This document shows positions 37,152 to 46,636 of a DNA stretch of 64,000 nt, piece after piece; within the stretch, counting starts at the first letter, position 1, and each line of letters begins with the position of its first letter. The notes beneath the pieces were generated by a model. It saw only the letters and a program-made list of their open reading frames with translations, did not search any database and was not told the DNA's origin. This DNA is from Fimbriimonadia bacterium. GTDB taxonomy: Bacteria > Armatimonadota > Fimbriimonadia > Fimbriimonadales > JABRVX01. The stretch covers positions 24,821 through 88,820 of the forward strand of contig JABRVX010000048.1 of assembly GCA_039961735.1 (NCBI GenBank), read 5' to 3'. Made by a program: the position numbers and the translations under genes.

Positions 37152-39299
37152 ATGGACGAACACACACTGCTTTTCGGAGCCGATGGGACCGAGCGCGTGG
37201 TCGCTGTGGACGCTCTCAACAAGGAGGCGAAGCTGTTTATCCGCACTCCGCTGGGAGTGCGAAGCGAGCAGCGCGAGTGGTCGCCTTGGATGTTCGCAGA
37301 AGAAGAGCACCCTTTGAGGGGGGCGCGCTGGTCGGAGGTCGCCGCTCCGGAGAAGGGAGTTTGGCTGAGGAAGCTGGCATGGTTCGACAGCTTGAGTGAC
37401 CTGCATGCGGCACGCGAGGCCATGCAAGAAAGGGGCGTACCGTTCCTTGCACCCGGCTCACGTGTGCGGCAGTTCCTCACCGCAACGGGTATCACGCTGT
37501 TCAAGGGGATGGGCTACACCGAGTTGCATCGCCTTCAGCTCGACATCGAGACGACCTCGCTCGATCCGAGAGAGCACGGCGCGAAGCTGTTGATGGTAGC
37601 ACTGTGTGACAACCGGGGCTACGAAGAAGTCATTGCCGGCGACGAGCGCACTATCATTCGCCGCCTGAGCCAGGAGGTCCAGCGGCTCGACCCGGATGTG
37701 ATCGAGGGGCACAACTTGCTGGCGTTCGATCTGCCCTATCTCTACGAACGAGCGAACGCCGTCGAGGAGTCGCTGGTGCTCGGACGGGAGGAGCAAACGC
37801 TAACCAAACTCGGCTACGCGCGGTCGCGCTCGTGGCGATGGAGCCAGTGGGATGTGTACGGGAGGCACCTCGTAGACACCATGCACGCCATCCAACGCTT
37901 CGACGTAGGCCGAGGCGAGTTGGACAGCTATGGCTTGAAGCAGGCGGCCGCGGCTCTGGGCATCGCCGAAGAGAACCGTATCATCCTGGACCGCACGGAG
38001 ATGCAGCGGCTGGCCGAACAGGAACCGGAAAGAGTCCGCGAGTACGCACTGCAGGATGTGCGCGAGACCCGATCGCTGGCCGACCTGGTATGTGCGACCG
38101 ACTTCTATCAGACGCAGATGGTGCCCGAGTCGTACCAAGCGGTTGCCGAGATGGGAATGGGGGAGAAGATCAACGCCCTGATGCATCGCGCGTACCTCGC
38201 CGCAGGCCACGGCATCCCGCTGCCGAAGCCCCCGGGCGCCGTCCCCGGCGGCTACACCGAAGTACGACGAACGGGCGTGCTGAGACCCGTGGTCAAGGGG
38301 GACGTGCAGAGCCTGTATCCCAGCATCATGGACCGTTTCGAGATCGCACCGAGTAGCGACGTGCTAGGTGTATTCCTGCCGATGTTGCGGGAACTGACGC
38401 GAAGGCGCATCGAAGCGAAGGCCCGCATGCGTGAGACGGAAGGGCAGGAACGCACCTACTGGGACGGGCTGCAGAGTTCGTTCAAAGTGCTGATCAACTC
38501 TTTCTATGGCTATCTGGGGGCCAACGTACACTTCAACGACCCGCAGGCTGCTGCGCAGGTGACCACCCGCGGTCAGGCCATTGTGCGGCGCGCCGCCGAG
38601 GAGACCGAGCGGCTGGGCGGGAAGGTGATCGAGGTAGACACGGACGGCATCTACTTCGTGCCACCACCGGAGGTTGCGGGATCGTTGGACGCGGAGGAAG
38701 CATTCGTTGCTCGGGTGGGGGAAGCGCTGCCCGAGGGCATTCACCTGGTGCACGACGGAAGCTTTCGTGCGATGCTCTCGCTGAAGGTGAAGAACTACGC
38801 CTTGCAGAGGGAAGACGGTCGGCTCGTGTTTCACGGCGCGTCGCTGCGCAGTAGGGCAGACGAGCCCTTCGGCCGTGACTTCCTCAGTCGGGGAGTGGCA
38901 CTGTTACTAGAAGGGGATCGTGCGGGGCTCACTGCGCTGTACAAGGACACCGCACGGGCCATTCTGCAAGGCGAGCTGCCTATCGAGGCTTTGGCGCGGC
39001 GGGAGCGGGTGACCGAAAAGACCTTCCACAGCAGCGCCAAGCGCCGAGCGAAGCAAGCGGCGGAAGGCATTCAGGCCAAAGTGGGTGACTACGTGCGGGT
39101 GTACGAGGCGCAAGGTGGTGTGCTCAAGCCCCTATCCGCCTACTCGAATGACGAGAACCGCGAGTACTACGTGGACAAGCTGTACAAGTTCGCTTGCCGG
39201 CTGGAACCCGCATTGGGCGAGGACCTACCCTCCGTGTTCCCACATCCATCGGCGCTCAAGGCGTCCTACGGCAACCAGCCGTCTCTCTTCGAGTTCTGA
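37152..39299 (+). CDS. polB: Family B DNA polymerase
   Basis: 715 residues from ATG 37152; the frame is open upstream but overlaps the PEP-CTERM gene. The proofreading exonuclease is intact: Exo I LDIETTSLD, Exo II GHNLLAFDLPYL, Exo III YALQDVRET. Polymerase motifs: A DVQSLYPSIM, B KVLINSFYGYLGA, C VIEVDTDGIYF. So both activities should work. It is somewhat shorter than E. coli Pol II (783 residues). The C-terminus ends QPSLFEF, which resembles a beta-clamp-binding peptide. Likely role is repair or translesion/restart synthesis. The transcript is probably leaderless. Confidence 0.95.
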   Translation: MDEHTLLFGADGTERVVAVDALNKEAKLFIRTPLGVRSEQREWSPWMFAEEEHPLRGARWSEVAAPEKGVWLRKLAWFDSLSDLHAAREAMQERGVPFLAPGSRVRQFLTATGITLFKGMGYTELHRLQLDIETTSLDPREHGAKLLMVALCDNRGYEEVIAGDERTIIRRLSQEVQRLDPDVIEGHNLLAFDLPYLYERANAVEESLVLGREEQTLTKLGYARSRSWRWSQWDVYGRHLVDTMHAIQRFDVGRGELDSYGLKQAAAALGIAEENRIILDRTEMQRLAEQEPERVREYALQDVRETRSLADLVCATDFYQTQMVPESYQAVAEMGMGEKINALMHRAYLAAGHGIPLPKPPGAVPGGYTEVRRTGVLRPVVKGDVQSLYPSIMDRFEIAPSSDVLGVFLPMLRELTRRRIEAKARMRETEGQERTYWDGLQSSFKVLINSFYGYLGANVHFNDPQAAAQVTTRGQAIVRRAAEETERLGGKVIEVDTDGIYFVPPPEVAGSLDAEEAFVARVGEALPEGIHLVHDGSFRAMLSLKVKNYALQREDGRLVFHGASLRSRADEPFGRDFLSRGVALLLEGDRAGLTALYKDTARAILQGELPIEALARRERVTEKTFHSSAKRRAKQAAEGIQAKVGDYVRVYEAQGGVLKPLSAYSNDENREYYVDKLYKFACRLEPALGEDLPSVFPHPSALKASYGNQPSLFEF

Positions 39300-39758
39300 C
39301 GCTCCGTACATATGTACTCCGACCCCACATGGGACGTAGGGGCCGGAGTCGCTGTCGGCACCCACGCCCCTTGGCCGTTACGCTAGACCCCGTCGTGGCT
39401 CTGCGTGATGGGGGACGGGGAGCTGGTATGGATGCGCATTGCGAAACGCTTGACAGAGTGGCGGCAGCGTGTCACCATGGATGGCGGAGGGTGCCCCGGC
39501 AAACGTGCCTGGGTGGAGTGGCGACGTGCTCTGGCTCGCCTCCACGAACGACTACTATGCCCGGCGAGAGGCATGGTACTCCGAAGTAGTCCCGGAGCCG
39601 ACCAGATCAGTCCGCCTCGGGCTGATGGTGGCTGCAGAGGGGTGGGGCGAGGGTTGGCCGCGTCGAAGCGATAGGACGGAGCGCTGTTCCGCGCGTCTCT
39701 CTCGCGCCATTCTTCACAATCTTCCTCGGTATACTGCGAGTGACGCGGAGGTCGTGCT
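39300..39758. other. 459-base gap: palindrome and no firm gene
   Basis: A 12-bp perfect palindrome GTACATATGTAC is at 39306-39317, seven bases after the polB stop. Between 39405 and 39670 there are two overlapping plus-strand open frames; the second (39480-39660, with WSGDVLWLASTNDYYARREA) has GC-rich third positions and could be a remnant of a decayed gene, but neither has a convincing start or a recognisable family. Confidence 0.35.
39730..39735 (+). promoter_or_regulatory. -10 element TATACT upstream of the aspartase-like gene
   Basis: TATACT lies 23 bases before ATG 39759, with GGAGG between them. Confidence 0.4.
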
Positions 39759-41159
39759 ATGGAGTATCGCATCGAGAAGGACAGCCTGGGCGAGGTGCGC
39801 GTCCCAGCTCACGCCTATTGGGGCGCGCAGACGCAGCGAGCGGTCGAGAACTTCCCTATCAGTGGCCTGACGGCCCACCCGCGCATGGTGGAAGCCTTCG
39901 TCATGATCAAGAAAGCAGCGGCGCTGGCGCACAAGAAGCTGGGTCTGCTGCCGGCGGACTCCGCAGATGCGATCGTAAGGGCTGCCGACGAAGTTCTGGG
40001 CGGGGCGTTGCGCGACCACTTCGTGGTGGACGTCTACCAGGCCGGGGCCGGCACCAGTTTCAACATGAACACGAACGAGGTGCTTGCCAACCGCGCGAAC
40101 GAGATACTGGGTGGCGGCCGCGGTGACTACAAGCCGGTGCACCCCAACGATCACGTAAACATGGCGCAGAGCACCAACGACAGCTATCCGACGGCCATGC
40201 GCGTGGCCACCCGGGTGCTGCTCGGCGAGCTGATGCCCGCACTGGACGAGTTCGGCTTGGCTCTGCGAGAGAAGGGCAAGCAGTTCGACCACATCCTGAA
40301 ATCCGGGCGCACCCACCTCCAGGATGCGGTGCCCATCCGGCTGGGTCAGGAGTTCAAGGCGTACGCGGCGACCGTTGGCAAGTGCGAACGCTTGTTGATG
40401 CACGCGGCGGGCGAGATGGAGGAGCTAGGGATCGGAGGAAGCGCGGCAGGGACCGGCCTCAACACCCATCGGGAATATCGCTTCCTCGTCGTGGACCACC
40501 TGCGCGAGTGGACTTCTATCCCGTTCCGACCCGCGGAGGACATGTGCGAGGCGATGCAGAGCAACCTGCCGATGGGGGCGCTGGCCGGGGCCCTACGCAA
40601 TCTGGCATTGGAAGTGACGCGTATCGCGAACGACTTCCGGCTTCTCTGCTCGGGCCCGCTCACCGGTTTTGCGGAGATCATTCTCCCGCCCGTTCAGCCG
40701 GGTAGTTCCATCATGCCCGGGAAAGTGAACCCGAGCATGGCAGAAAACCTGAACATGATCTGCTTCCAGGTGCTGGGCCTGTGTACGACGATTGACTATG
40801 CAGTACAGGCGGGGCAATTGGAACTGAACGTTATGATGCCGGTAATGGCCTGGAACGCGCAGTTCGGTCTGACCATCATGCGCACGGGCCTTCAGGCATT
40901 CACGGAGCGGTGCGTAAAGGGAATCGTTGCGGACGAAGCGCGGTGTCGGCACTATGCAGAGACTTCGCCCTCGCTGGCCACAGCGTTGAACCCGATCATC
41001 GGCTATCAGGCTGCCGCCGAGGTCGTGAAGACCGCGCTGAAAGAGAAGAAGACTATTCCCGCGGTGGTACTGGAGAAGGGCCTGCTCGATGAGGAGACGC
41101 TGCGGCGCGTGCTAGACCCGCTGAAGATGACCGAGCCGGGGATTCCCGGGAACGAGTGA
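39759..41159 (+). CDS. aspA: Aspartase/fumarase superfamily lyase, probably aspartate ammonia-lyase
   Basis: 466 residues from ATG 39759, 7 bases after GGAGG. The superfamily signature GSSIMPGKVNPSMAE is intact. The first substrate loop reads VYQAGAGTSFNMNTNEVLANRA and the second HPNDHVNMAQSTND; LQDAVPIRLGQEF and AGQLELNVMMPV also follow aspartases rather than fumarases (which have SGTQTNMN and LQDATPLTLGQEF). The expected reaction is aspartate to fumarate plus ammonia. The N-terminus (MEYRIEKDSLGEVRVPAHAYWGAQTQR) is shared by both families, so fumarase remains possible. It links amino acid catabolism to the TCA cycle. Confidence 0.78.
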   Translation: MEYRIEKDSLGEVRVPAHAYWGAQTQRAVENFPISGLTAHPRMVEAFVMIKKAAALAHKKLGLLPADSADAIVRAADEVLGGALRDHFVVDVYQAGAGTSFNMNTNEVLANRANEILGGGRGDYKPVHPNDHVNMAQSTNDSYPTAMRVATRVLLGELMPALDEFGLALREKGKQFDHILKSGRTHLQDAVPIRLGQEFKAYAATVGKCERLLMHAAGEMEELGIGGSAAGTGLNTHREYRFLVVDHLREWTSIPFRPAEDMCEAMQSNLPMGALAGALRNLALEVTRIANDFRLLCSGPLTGFAEIILPPVQPGSSIMPGKVNPSMAENLNMICFQVLGLCTTIDYAVQAGQLELNVMMPVMAWNAQFGLTIMRTGLQAFTERCVKGIVADEARCRHYAETSPSLATALNPIIGYQAAAEVVKTALKEKKTIPAVVLEKGLLDEETLRRVLDPLKMTEPGIPGNE

Positions 41160-41336
41160 GCCTCCATCAGTCCCTTCCTGAGAGTTAGCAACGGCGTGCC
41201 TCGGCAATCCTACTGGGGACGAAAGTCTCATGTCACGGACACCCTGTGACGCGTGCAGGACATCGGGCGGCGCCACGTCGAACCAGAGTTGTGCTCGATT
41301 TGGGCTAGAAGTAGGGAGTTGAGAATGCTTAGCCAT

Positions 41337-41391
41337 GCTAAATATCTTCTCCGATTGTAGAATCTTGCCCCGACATGGCTAAATATCTTCT
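41337..41391. promoter_or_regulatory. Paired direct repeat upstream of the hdr-mvh operon (candidate operator)
   Basis: GCTAAATATCTTCT occurs at 41337-41350 and 41378-41391, exactly 41 bases apart (about four helical turns). The first copy also overlaps a short inverted repeat TTAGC-CAT-GCTAA. Both lie just before a consensus -35. The 484-base gap 41160-41643 holds this, the promoter and a leader of about 200 bases without a gene. Confidence 0.5.
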
Positions 41392-41407
41392 GGAGGGCCT
41401 TTTTCGC

Positions 41408-41436
41408 TTGACAAAACCGTCGCCAAATGTCACTAT
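41408..41436 (+). promoter_or_regulatory. Promoter of the hdr-mvh-hyp operon
   Basis: A perfect -35 TTGACA at 41408-41413, followed by an AT-rich CACTATATG region at 41431-41439 at the right distance for a -10. The hexamer itself is weak (CACTAT at spacing 17), which suggests an activated promoter. Confidence 0.5.
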
Positions 41437-41643
41437 ATGCATGTCTTGTGAAAACATTCGCGATGGTGCGAGATTGATGAGCGGTCCCATGAGACATCAT
41501 GAAGATGTGAACGAACTATCTGGCCCGCGTTCACTCCTTCCGCCGATTTTCCGTTTGGAGCCTTCCCAGCCCCTTTCTAGCCTTTTTTCTCGTCAACTGC
41601 GTGGTTTTGCTTCAGCAGCCGCAGGACTTGGAGGTCAGTCGAG

Positions 41644-42219
41644 ATGAGCAACGTTTCTGCCGTTGCGGGCGCAAAGCTCGCCGAGAAGTTCTTGGAGAAC
41701 GTATACGCAACGCACGGGGGTGAGCGTGTGCGAAAGTGCCTTCAGTGCGGCAACTGCACGGCATCCTGCCCCACAAGCAAGCTGATGGACTATTCGCCGC
41801 GCCAGGTGTTTGCGGCACTCCGCGCCGGAGTGCTGGACAAGGTGCTTGAGAGCAACACCATCTGGATGTGCGCCTCCTGCTACAACTGCCAGGTCCGCTG
41901 TCCAGTGCAGATCAAGATTACGGACGTAATGTACGAGCTGAAACGGCTTGCCACGGAGCACGGCCTGGTGCACGGGCCACACACCGCCCCGGTGCTAACG
42001 AACATCTTCATAGACTTGGTCAACCAAGACGGTCGAAACTCGGAGGGGGTTCTCGGACGCCAGTACTACCTGAAGGGCAAGGGCATCTCCAAGGCGCTCG
42101 CGGAGTTTCCTTTCGCCCTCAAGATGATGCGAAAGGGCAGGCTGAACCTGTTCAAACGAGAGCGCATCAAGGATCCAGGCAAGTTGGCCCGAGCACTCGC
42201 CAAGATCGGAGGCAACTAG
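41644..42219 (+). CDS. hdrC: Heterodisulfide reductase subunit C
   Basis: 191 residues, GGAGGT 9 bases upstream. Two [4Fe-4S] motifs, CLQCGNCTASCP (residues 32-43) and CASCYNCQVRCP (76-87), wire electrons from HdrA to the catalytic HdrB. A helical basic C-terminus follows. It is a soluble form with no membrane anchor, so the complex is the cytoplasmic HdrABC rather than HdrDE. First gene of the run; hdrB starts one base after its stop. Confidence 0.95.
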   Translation: MSNVSAVAGAKLAEKFLENVYATHGGERVRKCLQCGNCTASCPTSKLMDYSPRQVFAALRAGVLDKVLESNTIWMCASCYNCQVRCPVQIKITDVMYELKRLATEHGLVHGPHTAPVLTNIFIDLVNQDGRNSEGVLGRQYYLKGKGISKALAEFPFALKMMRKGRLNLFKRERIKDPGKLARALAKIGGN

Positions 42220-42220
42220 C

Positions 42221-43111
42221 GTGAACGAAGGCGAGTACACCTGGTATCCCGGCTGTTCCCTGCTCGGCAACGCGAAGTCGTACGACACCACCACGCGTCA
42301 GGTCTTCGAGTTGCTCGGACTGTCGCTAAAGGAACTCGATGACTGGAACTGCTGCGGTACCGCGGCCTATTCGGGCATGCCGCTGAAGCGTGCGATTGCG
42401 CTATCCGGCCGCAATCTGGCCCTGGCCGGCAACATCGGCAAGGACATGGCAACTGCGTGCCCCGCTTGCTACAAGGTTCTGCTCACTGCTCAGAACTACA
42501 TGAGTGAGAACAAGCTGCTCAAGGAAGAAGTCTGTGCGGTTCTCCGGGAGGCGGGTGTCGAGTATACGAATGGAGTACCAGTGCGCCACATCCTCGACAT
42601 CTTGGTGAACGACGTAGGAGAGCAGAAGATCAAGGCCGCTGTCAAGAACCCTCTCAAGGATCTGCAGGTCGCCTGCTACTACGGCTGCCAGATTGTTCGC
42701 CCTTATGCTCTGTTCGACGACCGCGAGGACCCGCAGACAATGGATCGGTTGTTGAAGTGGTGTGGGGCGACATCGGTTCCCTTCTCGCTAAAGACACGGT
42801 GTTGTGGCGCGATGTTGATGTCCACGGAGACGGACGTCGCGGTCGAACTAAGCTACCAGATCCTAGAGACCGCTCGTCGAGCCGGCGCCGACTGTGTGGC
42901 AACGGCATGCCCGCTGTGCCTGATGAACCTGGACGGATACCAGGATAGGATGCCGCAGGTTCGCGGACGGATGCACATGCCCGTCGTTTACTTCACACAA
43001 CTGCTTGCCTACGCCTTCGGAATACCTGTCAACAAGCTCGAACTAGAGAGGAACTTGGAGCCGGTGGATGACCTCATCGCCAAGCTCGAGGGAGGAGCGG
43101 TCAATGTCTGA
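42221..43111 (+). CDS. hdrB: Heterodisulfide reductase subunit B
   Basis: 296 residues from GTG. Two CCG domains are complete: first GCSLLGN ... WNCCGTAA ... CPACYK, second CYYGCQ ... RCCGAM ... CPLCLM. In HdrB these hold the non-cubane [4Fe-4S] clusters that cleave disulfides. All expected cysteines are present, so the site should be active. The natural disulfide in a non-methanogen is unknown. The end overlaps hdrA by 8 bases. Confidence 0.95.
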   Translation: MNEGEYTWYPGCSLLGNAKSYDTTTRQVFELLGLSLKELDDWNCCGTAAYSGMPLKRAIALSGRNLALAGNIGKDMATACPACYKVLLTAQNYMSENKLLKEEVCAVLREAGVEYTNGVPVRHILDILVNDVGEQKIKAAVKNPLKDLQVACYYGCQIVRPYALFDDREDPQTMDRLLKWCGATSVPFSLKTRCCGAMLMSTETDVAVELSYQILETARRAGADCVATACPLCLMNLDGYQDRMPQVRGRMHMPVVYFTQLLAYAFGIPVNKLELERNLEPVDDLIAKLEGGAVNV

Positions 43112-45194
43112 AACCAATGGCAGTCCCGAAATCAAGAAAGACGAACCCAGGATTGGCGTGTATGTGTGCCACTGTGGCACCAACATCGCCGGCTATCTGG
43201 ATGTGAACAAGGTCGCGGAGGGTGCCGGGGCGCTCCCGAACGTAGTGGTGTCCCGCGACTATAAGTACATGTGCTCTTCGATGGGTCAGGAGCTGATCGA
43301 AAACGACATCAAGGAGTTCGGGCTGAACCGCGTAGTGGTTTCGGCCTGCTCGCCCACGCTTCACGAGAAGACCTTTCGAGCGGCGTGCTCGCGCGCAGGC
43401 ATGAACCAGTATCAGTTCCAGATGGCTAACATTCGCGAGCACTGCTCGTGGGTAACGAAGGATTACGCTAAGGCCACTGAGAAGGCGATGCGCATCGTCT
43501 CCGCCGCGACGCATCGAGTGGCACGTAACCGCGCGCTGGAGGAGCGCAAGGTGACGATCAAGCCGGCCACGCTGGTCATCGGAGGCGGCATCGCCGGCAT
43601 CGAGGCTGCTCTTACGATCGCGAACGCGGGCAAGAAGGTATATCTGCTCGAGCGCGAACCCTCGATCGGCGGAAGGATGGCCTACTTCGACAAGACCTTC
43701 CCTACTCTGGACTGCGCCGCGTGCATCCTCACTCCCAAAATGAGTGAAGCGGCAAACCATCCGAACATCGAGCTGCTGGCGTATTGCGAACTCGAGGAGT
43801 TGTCGGGCTACCTCGGCAACTTCAAGGCAAAGATTCGCAAGAAGGCGCGCTACATTGACGAAGATCTCTGCGTAGGGTGCGGCAACTGCTGGGAGGTGTG
43901 CCCTCAGTGGCGCTCCAGCGAGGCGGTCAAGAAGCGCAAGGCAGGGGTGAAGGTTTTCCACCATGAAGCGACCATCAGCCCGATGGGTTCCTGCTACATT
44001 CCCACACTGCAGGCAGTGCCGAAGCTACCCGTCATCGAGAAGGACACCTGCATTCACTTCAAAACAGGCAAGTGCAACAAGTGTCTGGAGGCTTGCACCT
44101 TAGGTGCGGTCAACTTCGACCAGCAGGACACCTACCGCGACATCGAGGTCGGTACGATCATCGTTGCCACTGGCACCAAGGTGTTCGATGCTGCGCGCGT
44201 AAAGGAACTCGGCTGGGGTCGGCTGCCTAACGTAATCACCAGCCAAGAGTTCGAGATCCTGTGCAACGCGAGCGGGCCGACTGGCGGACAGATCCTGATG
44301 GAGAACGGCGAGCCACCGAAGTCGGTGGCAATCCTGCACTGCGTCGGCAGCCGCGACGAAAACTACAACGTCCACTGCTCCCGAGTATGCTGCATGTACT
44401 CGTTGAAGATCGCACACTTGGTGCGAGAAAAGCTCGATGCCGACGTATTCGAGTTCTACATTGATATGCGTACACCGGGCAAGGGCTTCGAGGAGTTCTA
44501 TCACCGTGTTATGGACGAAGGCGTGATTATGATCCGCGGGCGCGGTGCGGCTGTGTCCGACGTGCCATTCACTCCCGAGGAAGAAGGAAAACTAATGGTG
44601 GAGGCGGAAGACACGCTCCTCGGCATGCGACGTAGGGTGCCGGTGGACATGGTCATCCTTGCGGTCGGACTGGAGCCTCAGGAAGATGCGATGGACCTCG
44701 GCCGAATGCTAGGCGTATCGTGCGGGATGTCTGGGTTCTTTATCGAACGCCACCCGAAGCTTGCCCCGGCTATGACGATGGCCGAAGGCATCTTCCTCGC
44801 CGGAACCTGCCAGGGGCCGAAGGACATCCCGGATAGCGTCGCACAAGCAGGGGCCGCAGCAGGCCAAGCTCTCGCCCTGATGGATCAAGGCGAGGTCTCG
44901 GTAGAAGGCTTCTTCGCAGAGGTTGCAGAGGATGCATGCTCTGGCTGCCGGACCTGTGTACCGCTGTGTCCCTACCGAGCAATTGATTTCATCACGGACA
45001 AGAACGTAGCCCGAGTGAACCCTGCCCTGTGCCAAGCGTGTGGTACGTGTGTTGCGGCATGTCCATCCAGCGCGATTACCGGTCAGGGGTACTCGGACGA
45101 TCAGTTAGTTGCCGAGTTGGACGGAGCGTTGTTGCCGCTCTCGGATCTGTTCGAAGAGCCGGAGCCCGTCGGCGCTCCAGGAGGAGGTGTGTAG
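43104..45194 (+). CDS. hdrA: Heterodisulfide reductase subunit A (FAD, iron-sulfur; electron-bifurcating)
   Basis: 696 residues from ATG 43104 behind GGGAGGAG. N-terminal HdrA domain with VCHCGTNIAGYLDV and SACSPTLHEKTF; FAD-binding GGGIAGIEAALTIANAG near residue 157; ferredoxin motif CVGCGNCWEVCP near 265; the insertion CIHFKTGKCNKCLEAC; and two more [4Fe-4S] motifs at the C-terminus (CSGCRTCVPLCP, CQACGTCVAACP). In HdrABC-MvhADG complexes the HdrA flavin splits hydrogen-derived electrons between ferredoxin and the disulfide. No selenocysteine is needed. Its TAG stop shares a base with the GTG of mvhD. Confidence 0.96.
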   Translation: MSETNGSPEIKKDEPRIGVYVCHCGTNIAGYLDVNKVAEGAGALPNVVVSRDYKYMCSSMGQELIENDIKEFGLNRVVVSACSPTLHEKTFRAACSRAGMNQYQFQMANIREHCSWVTKDYAKATEKAMRIVSAATHRVARNRALEERKVTIKPATLVIGGGIAGIEAALTIANAGKKVYLLEREPSIGGRMAYFDKTFPTLDCAACILTPKMSEAANHPNIELLAYCELEELSGYLGNFKAKIRKKARYIDEDLCVGCGNCWEVCPQWRSSEAVKKRKAGVKVFHHEATISPMGSCYIPTLQAVPKLPVIEKDTCIHFKTGKCNKCLEACTLGAVNFDQQDTYRDIEVGTIIVATGTKVFDAARVKELGWGRLPNVITSQEFEILCNASGPTGGQILMENGEPPKSVAILHCVGSRDENYNVHCSRVCCMYSLKIAHLVREKLDADVFEFYIDMRTPGKGFEEFYHRVMDEGVIMIRGRGAAVSDVPFTPEEEGKLMVEAEDTLLGMRRRVPVDMVILAVGLEPQEDAMDLGRMLGVSCGMSGFFIERHPKLAPAMTMAEGIFLAGTCQGPKDIPDSVAQAGAAAGQALALMDQGEVSVEGFFAEVAEDACSGCRTCVPLCPYRAIDFITDKNVARVNPALCQACGTCVAACPSSAITGQGYSDDQLVAELDGALLPLSDLFEEPEPVGAPGGGV

Positions 45195-45649
45195 TGAGCC
45201 AGGAATACGAGCCCAAGATCATCGGCTTCCTGTGCCGGTGGTGCAGTTACATGGGTGCCGACCTTGCGGGCACGATGCGCGCGAAGTACGTTCCGAACGT
45301 GATACCTATCAAGGTGATGTGCAGTGGACGGGTAGACCCGGAGTTCGTGCTGCAGGCCATCAAGAAGGGTGCGGACGGCGTGCTCGTAGCAGGTTGCCAT
45401 CCAGGCGACTGCCACTACATCGAAGGGAACTACAAGACTCTGCGACGTATGACGTTGCTGTCACAGGCGATCAAGTCGTTCGGGATCGATCCTCGGCGGG
45501 TACGGCTCGAATGGGTCTCGGCGGCAGAAGGCGACGTGTTCGTAAAGACGATCAACGAGTTCACTCAGACCATCAAGGAACTAGGTCCGCTGGAGCGGCT
45601 GTCGAACGGCATCGTCCGTGAGCCGGCTGCCGCTGGAGTTGCGAGGTAG
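45194..45649 (+). CDS. mvhD: MvhD: 2Fe-2S linker between hydrogenase and Hdr
   Basis: 151 residues from GTG 45194, overlapping the hdrA stop (TAGTG) with GGAGGAGG upstream. Cysteines typical of MvhD/FlpD: FLCRWCSYMGAD, KVMCSGRVDPEF and GCHPGDCHYIEGN. They hold the [2Fe-2S] cluster that takes electrons from the MvhAG hydrogenase to HdrA. Its position between hdrA and mvhG fits that role. Confidence 0.95.
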   Translation: MSQEYEPKIIGFLCRWCSYMGADLAGTMRAKYVPNVIPIKVMCSGRVDPEFVLQAIKKGADGVLVAGCHPGDCHYIEGNYKTLRRMTLLSQAIKSFGIDPRRVRLEWVSAAEGDVFVKTINEFTQTIKELGPLERLSNGIVREPAAAGVAR

Positions 45650-45653
45650 CGAG

Positions 45654-46625
45654 ATGGCGAAACCGAAAGTTGCGTTTTACTGGGCTGCGAGCTGCGGCGG
45701 ATGTGAGATCGCGGTCCTAGAGATCCACGAGAAGCTGCTCGACGTAGCCGCGCAGGTCGAAATCGTCTTCTGGCCCGTGGCGATCGATGCCAAGTACAAG
45801 GACGTGGAGGCGATGGAGGACAAGTCCATTGACGTGACGTTCTTCAACGGCGCGATACGGTCCAGCGAGAACGAGCACATTGCGAAGCTCCTTCGGCAGA
45901 AGAGCAAGATAATGATAGCGTTCGGCTCGTGTGCCAGCGAGGGATGCATCCCCGGTCTTGCCAACTTCTACACCAAGGACGCGCTGATGGACCGCGTGTT
46001 CAAGGAAACACCGTCCACTACCAACGAAGAGGGTATCCTGCCGGGTCCCGAGACACAGGTGGCCGAGGGAAAGCTGACACTACCAGTGCTCTGGGACCAC
46101 GTGTGGCCGCTGGAAGATGTTGTTGACGTGGATTACTTCATCCCAGGCTGCTCGCCCGCTCCCGTCACCGTTGCCAAGGCATTCGAGACCATTCTCTCCG
46201 GCAACCTACCACCTAAGGGGTCGGTGCTAGGAGCGAGCGAGGTCGCCCTGTGCGAGGAGTGTCCGCGTGAGCGACATGACAAAAAGGTCAAGAAGTTCTA
46301 CCGCCCCCACGAGATCGTAGACGATGGCAAGACCTGCCTCATGGAGCAGGGCATTATCTGTGCGGGGCTGGCTACGCGAGGGGGCTGCGGCCACCTCTGC
46401 ATCAACGCGAACATGCCCTGCCGCGGATGCTACGGGCCACCACCACGAGTGAAGGATCAGGGTGCGGCCCTGCTGGCAGCAATCGCCTCTGCAGTGGACT
46501 CCAACGATGAGGAAGAGATCAAGCAGATCATGAGCGAGATCCCCGACATTGCGGGGCTGTGCTGGCGGTTCTCGCTGGCCAAGTGCTCACTGGTGAACAA
46601 GCCGGTCGCGGCGGCGGCCCAGTAG
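45654..46625 (+). CDS. mvhG: F420-non-reducing-type [NiFe] hydrogenase small subunit
   Basis: 323 residues from ATG 45654. Iron-sulfur cluster cysteines: proximal SCGGCE (residues 14-17) with FGSCASEGC and PGCSPAP; two further clusters in CEECPRERH and CGHLCINANMPCRGC. There is no twin-arginine signal, so it is cytoplasmic, as for group 3c hydrogenases. It relays electrons from the NiFe site in MvhA to MvhD. Confidence 0.95.
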   Translation: MAKPKVAFYWAASCGGCEIAVLEIHEKLLDVAAQVEIVFWPVAIDAKYKDVEAMEDKSIDVTFFNGAIRSSENEHIAKLLRQKSKIMIAFGSCASEGCIPGLANFYTKDALMDRVFKETPSTTNEEGILPGPETQVAEGKLTLPVLWDHVWPLEDVVDVDYFIPGCSPAPVTVAKAFETILSGNLPPKGSVLGASEVALCEECPRERHDKKVKKFYRPHEIVDDGKTCLMEQGIICAGLATRGGCGHLCINANMPCRGCYGPPPRVKDQGAALLAAIASAVDSNDEEEIKQIMSEIPDIAGLCWRFSLAKCSLVNKPVAAAAQ

Positions 46626-46636
46626 GAGGACGCACG

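Noticed and set aside
39405..39670. Short plus-strand open frames after polB
   Set aside because: Two frames overlap with no Shine-Dalgarno or family match. Possible remnant of a decayed gene, but not supportable as a gene.
39759..41159. Calling this lyase fumarase FumC
   Set aside because: The first loop is AGAGTSFNMN and the pair LQDAVP/AGQLELNVMMPV follows aspartases; kept as an alternative only.
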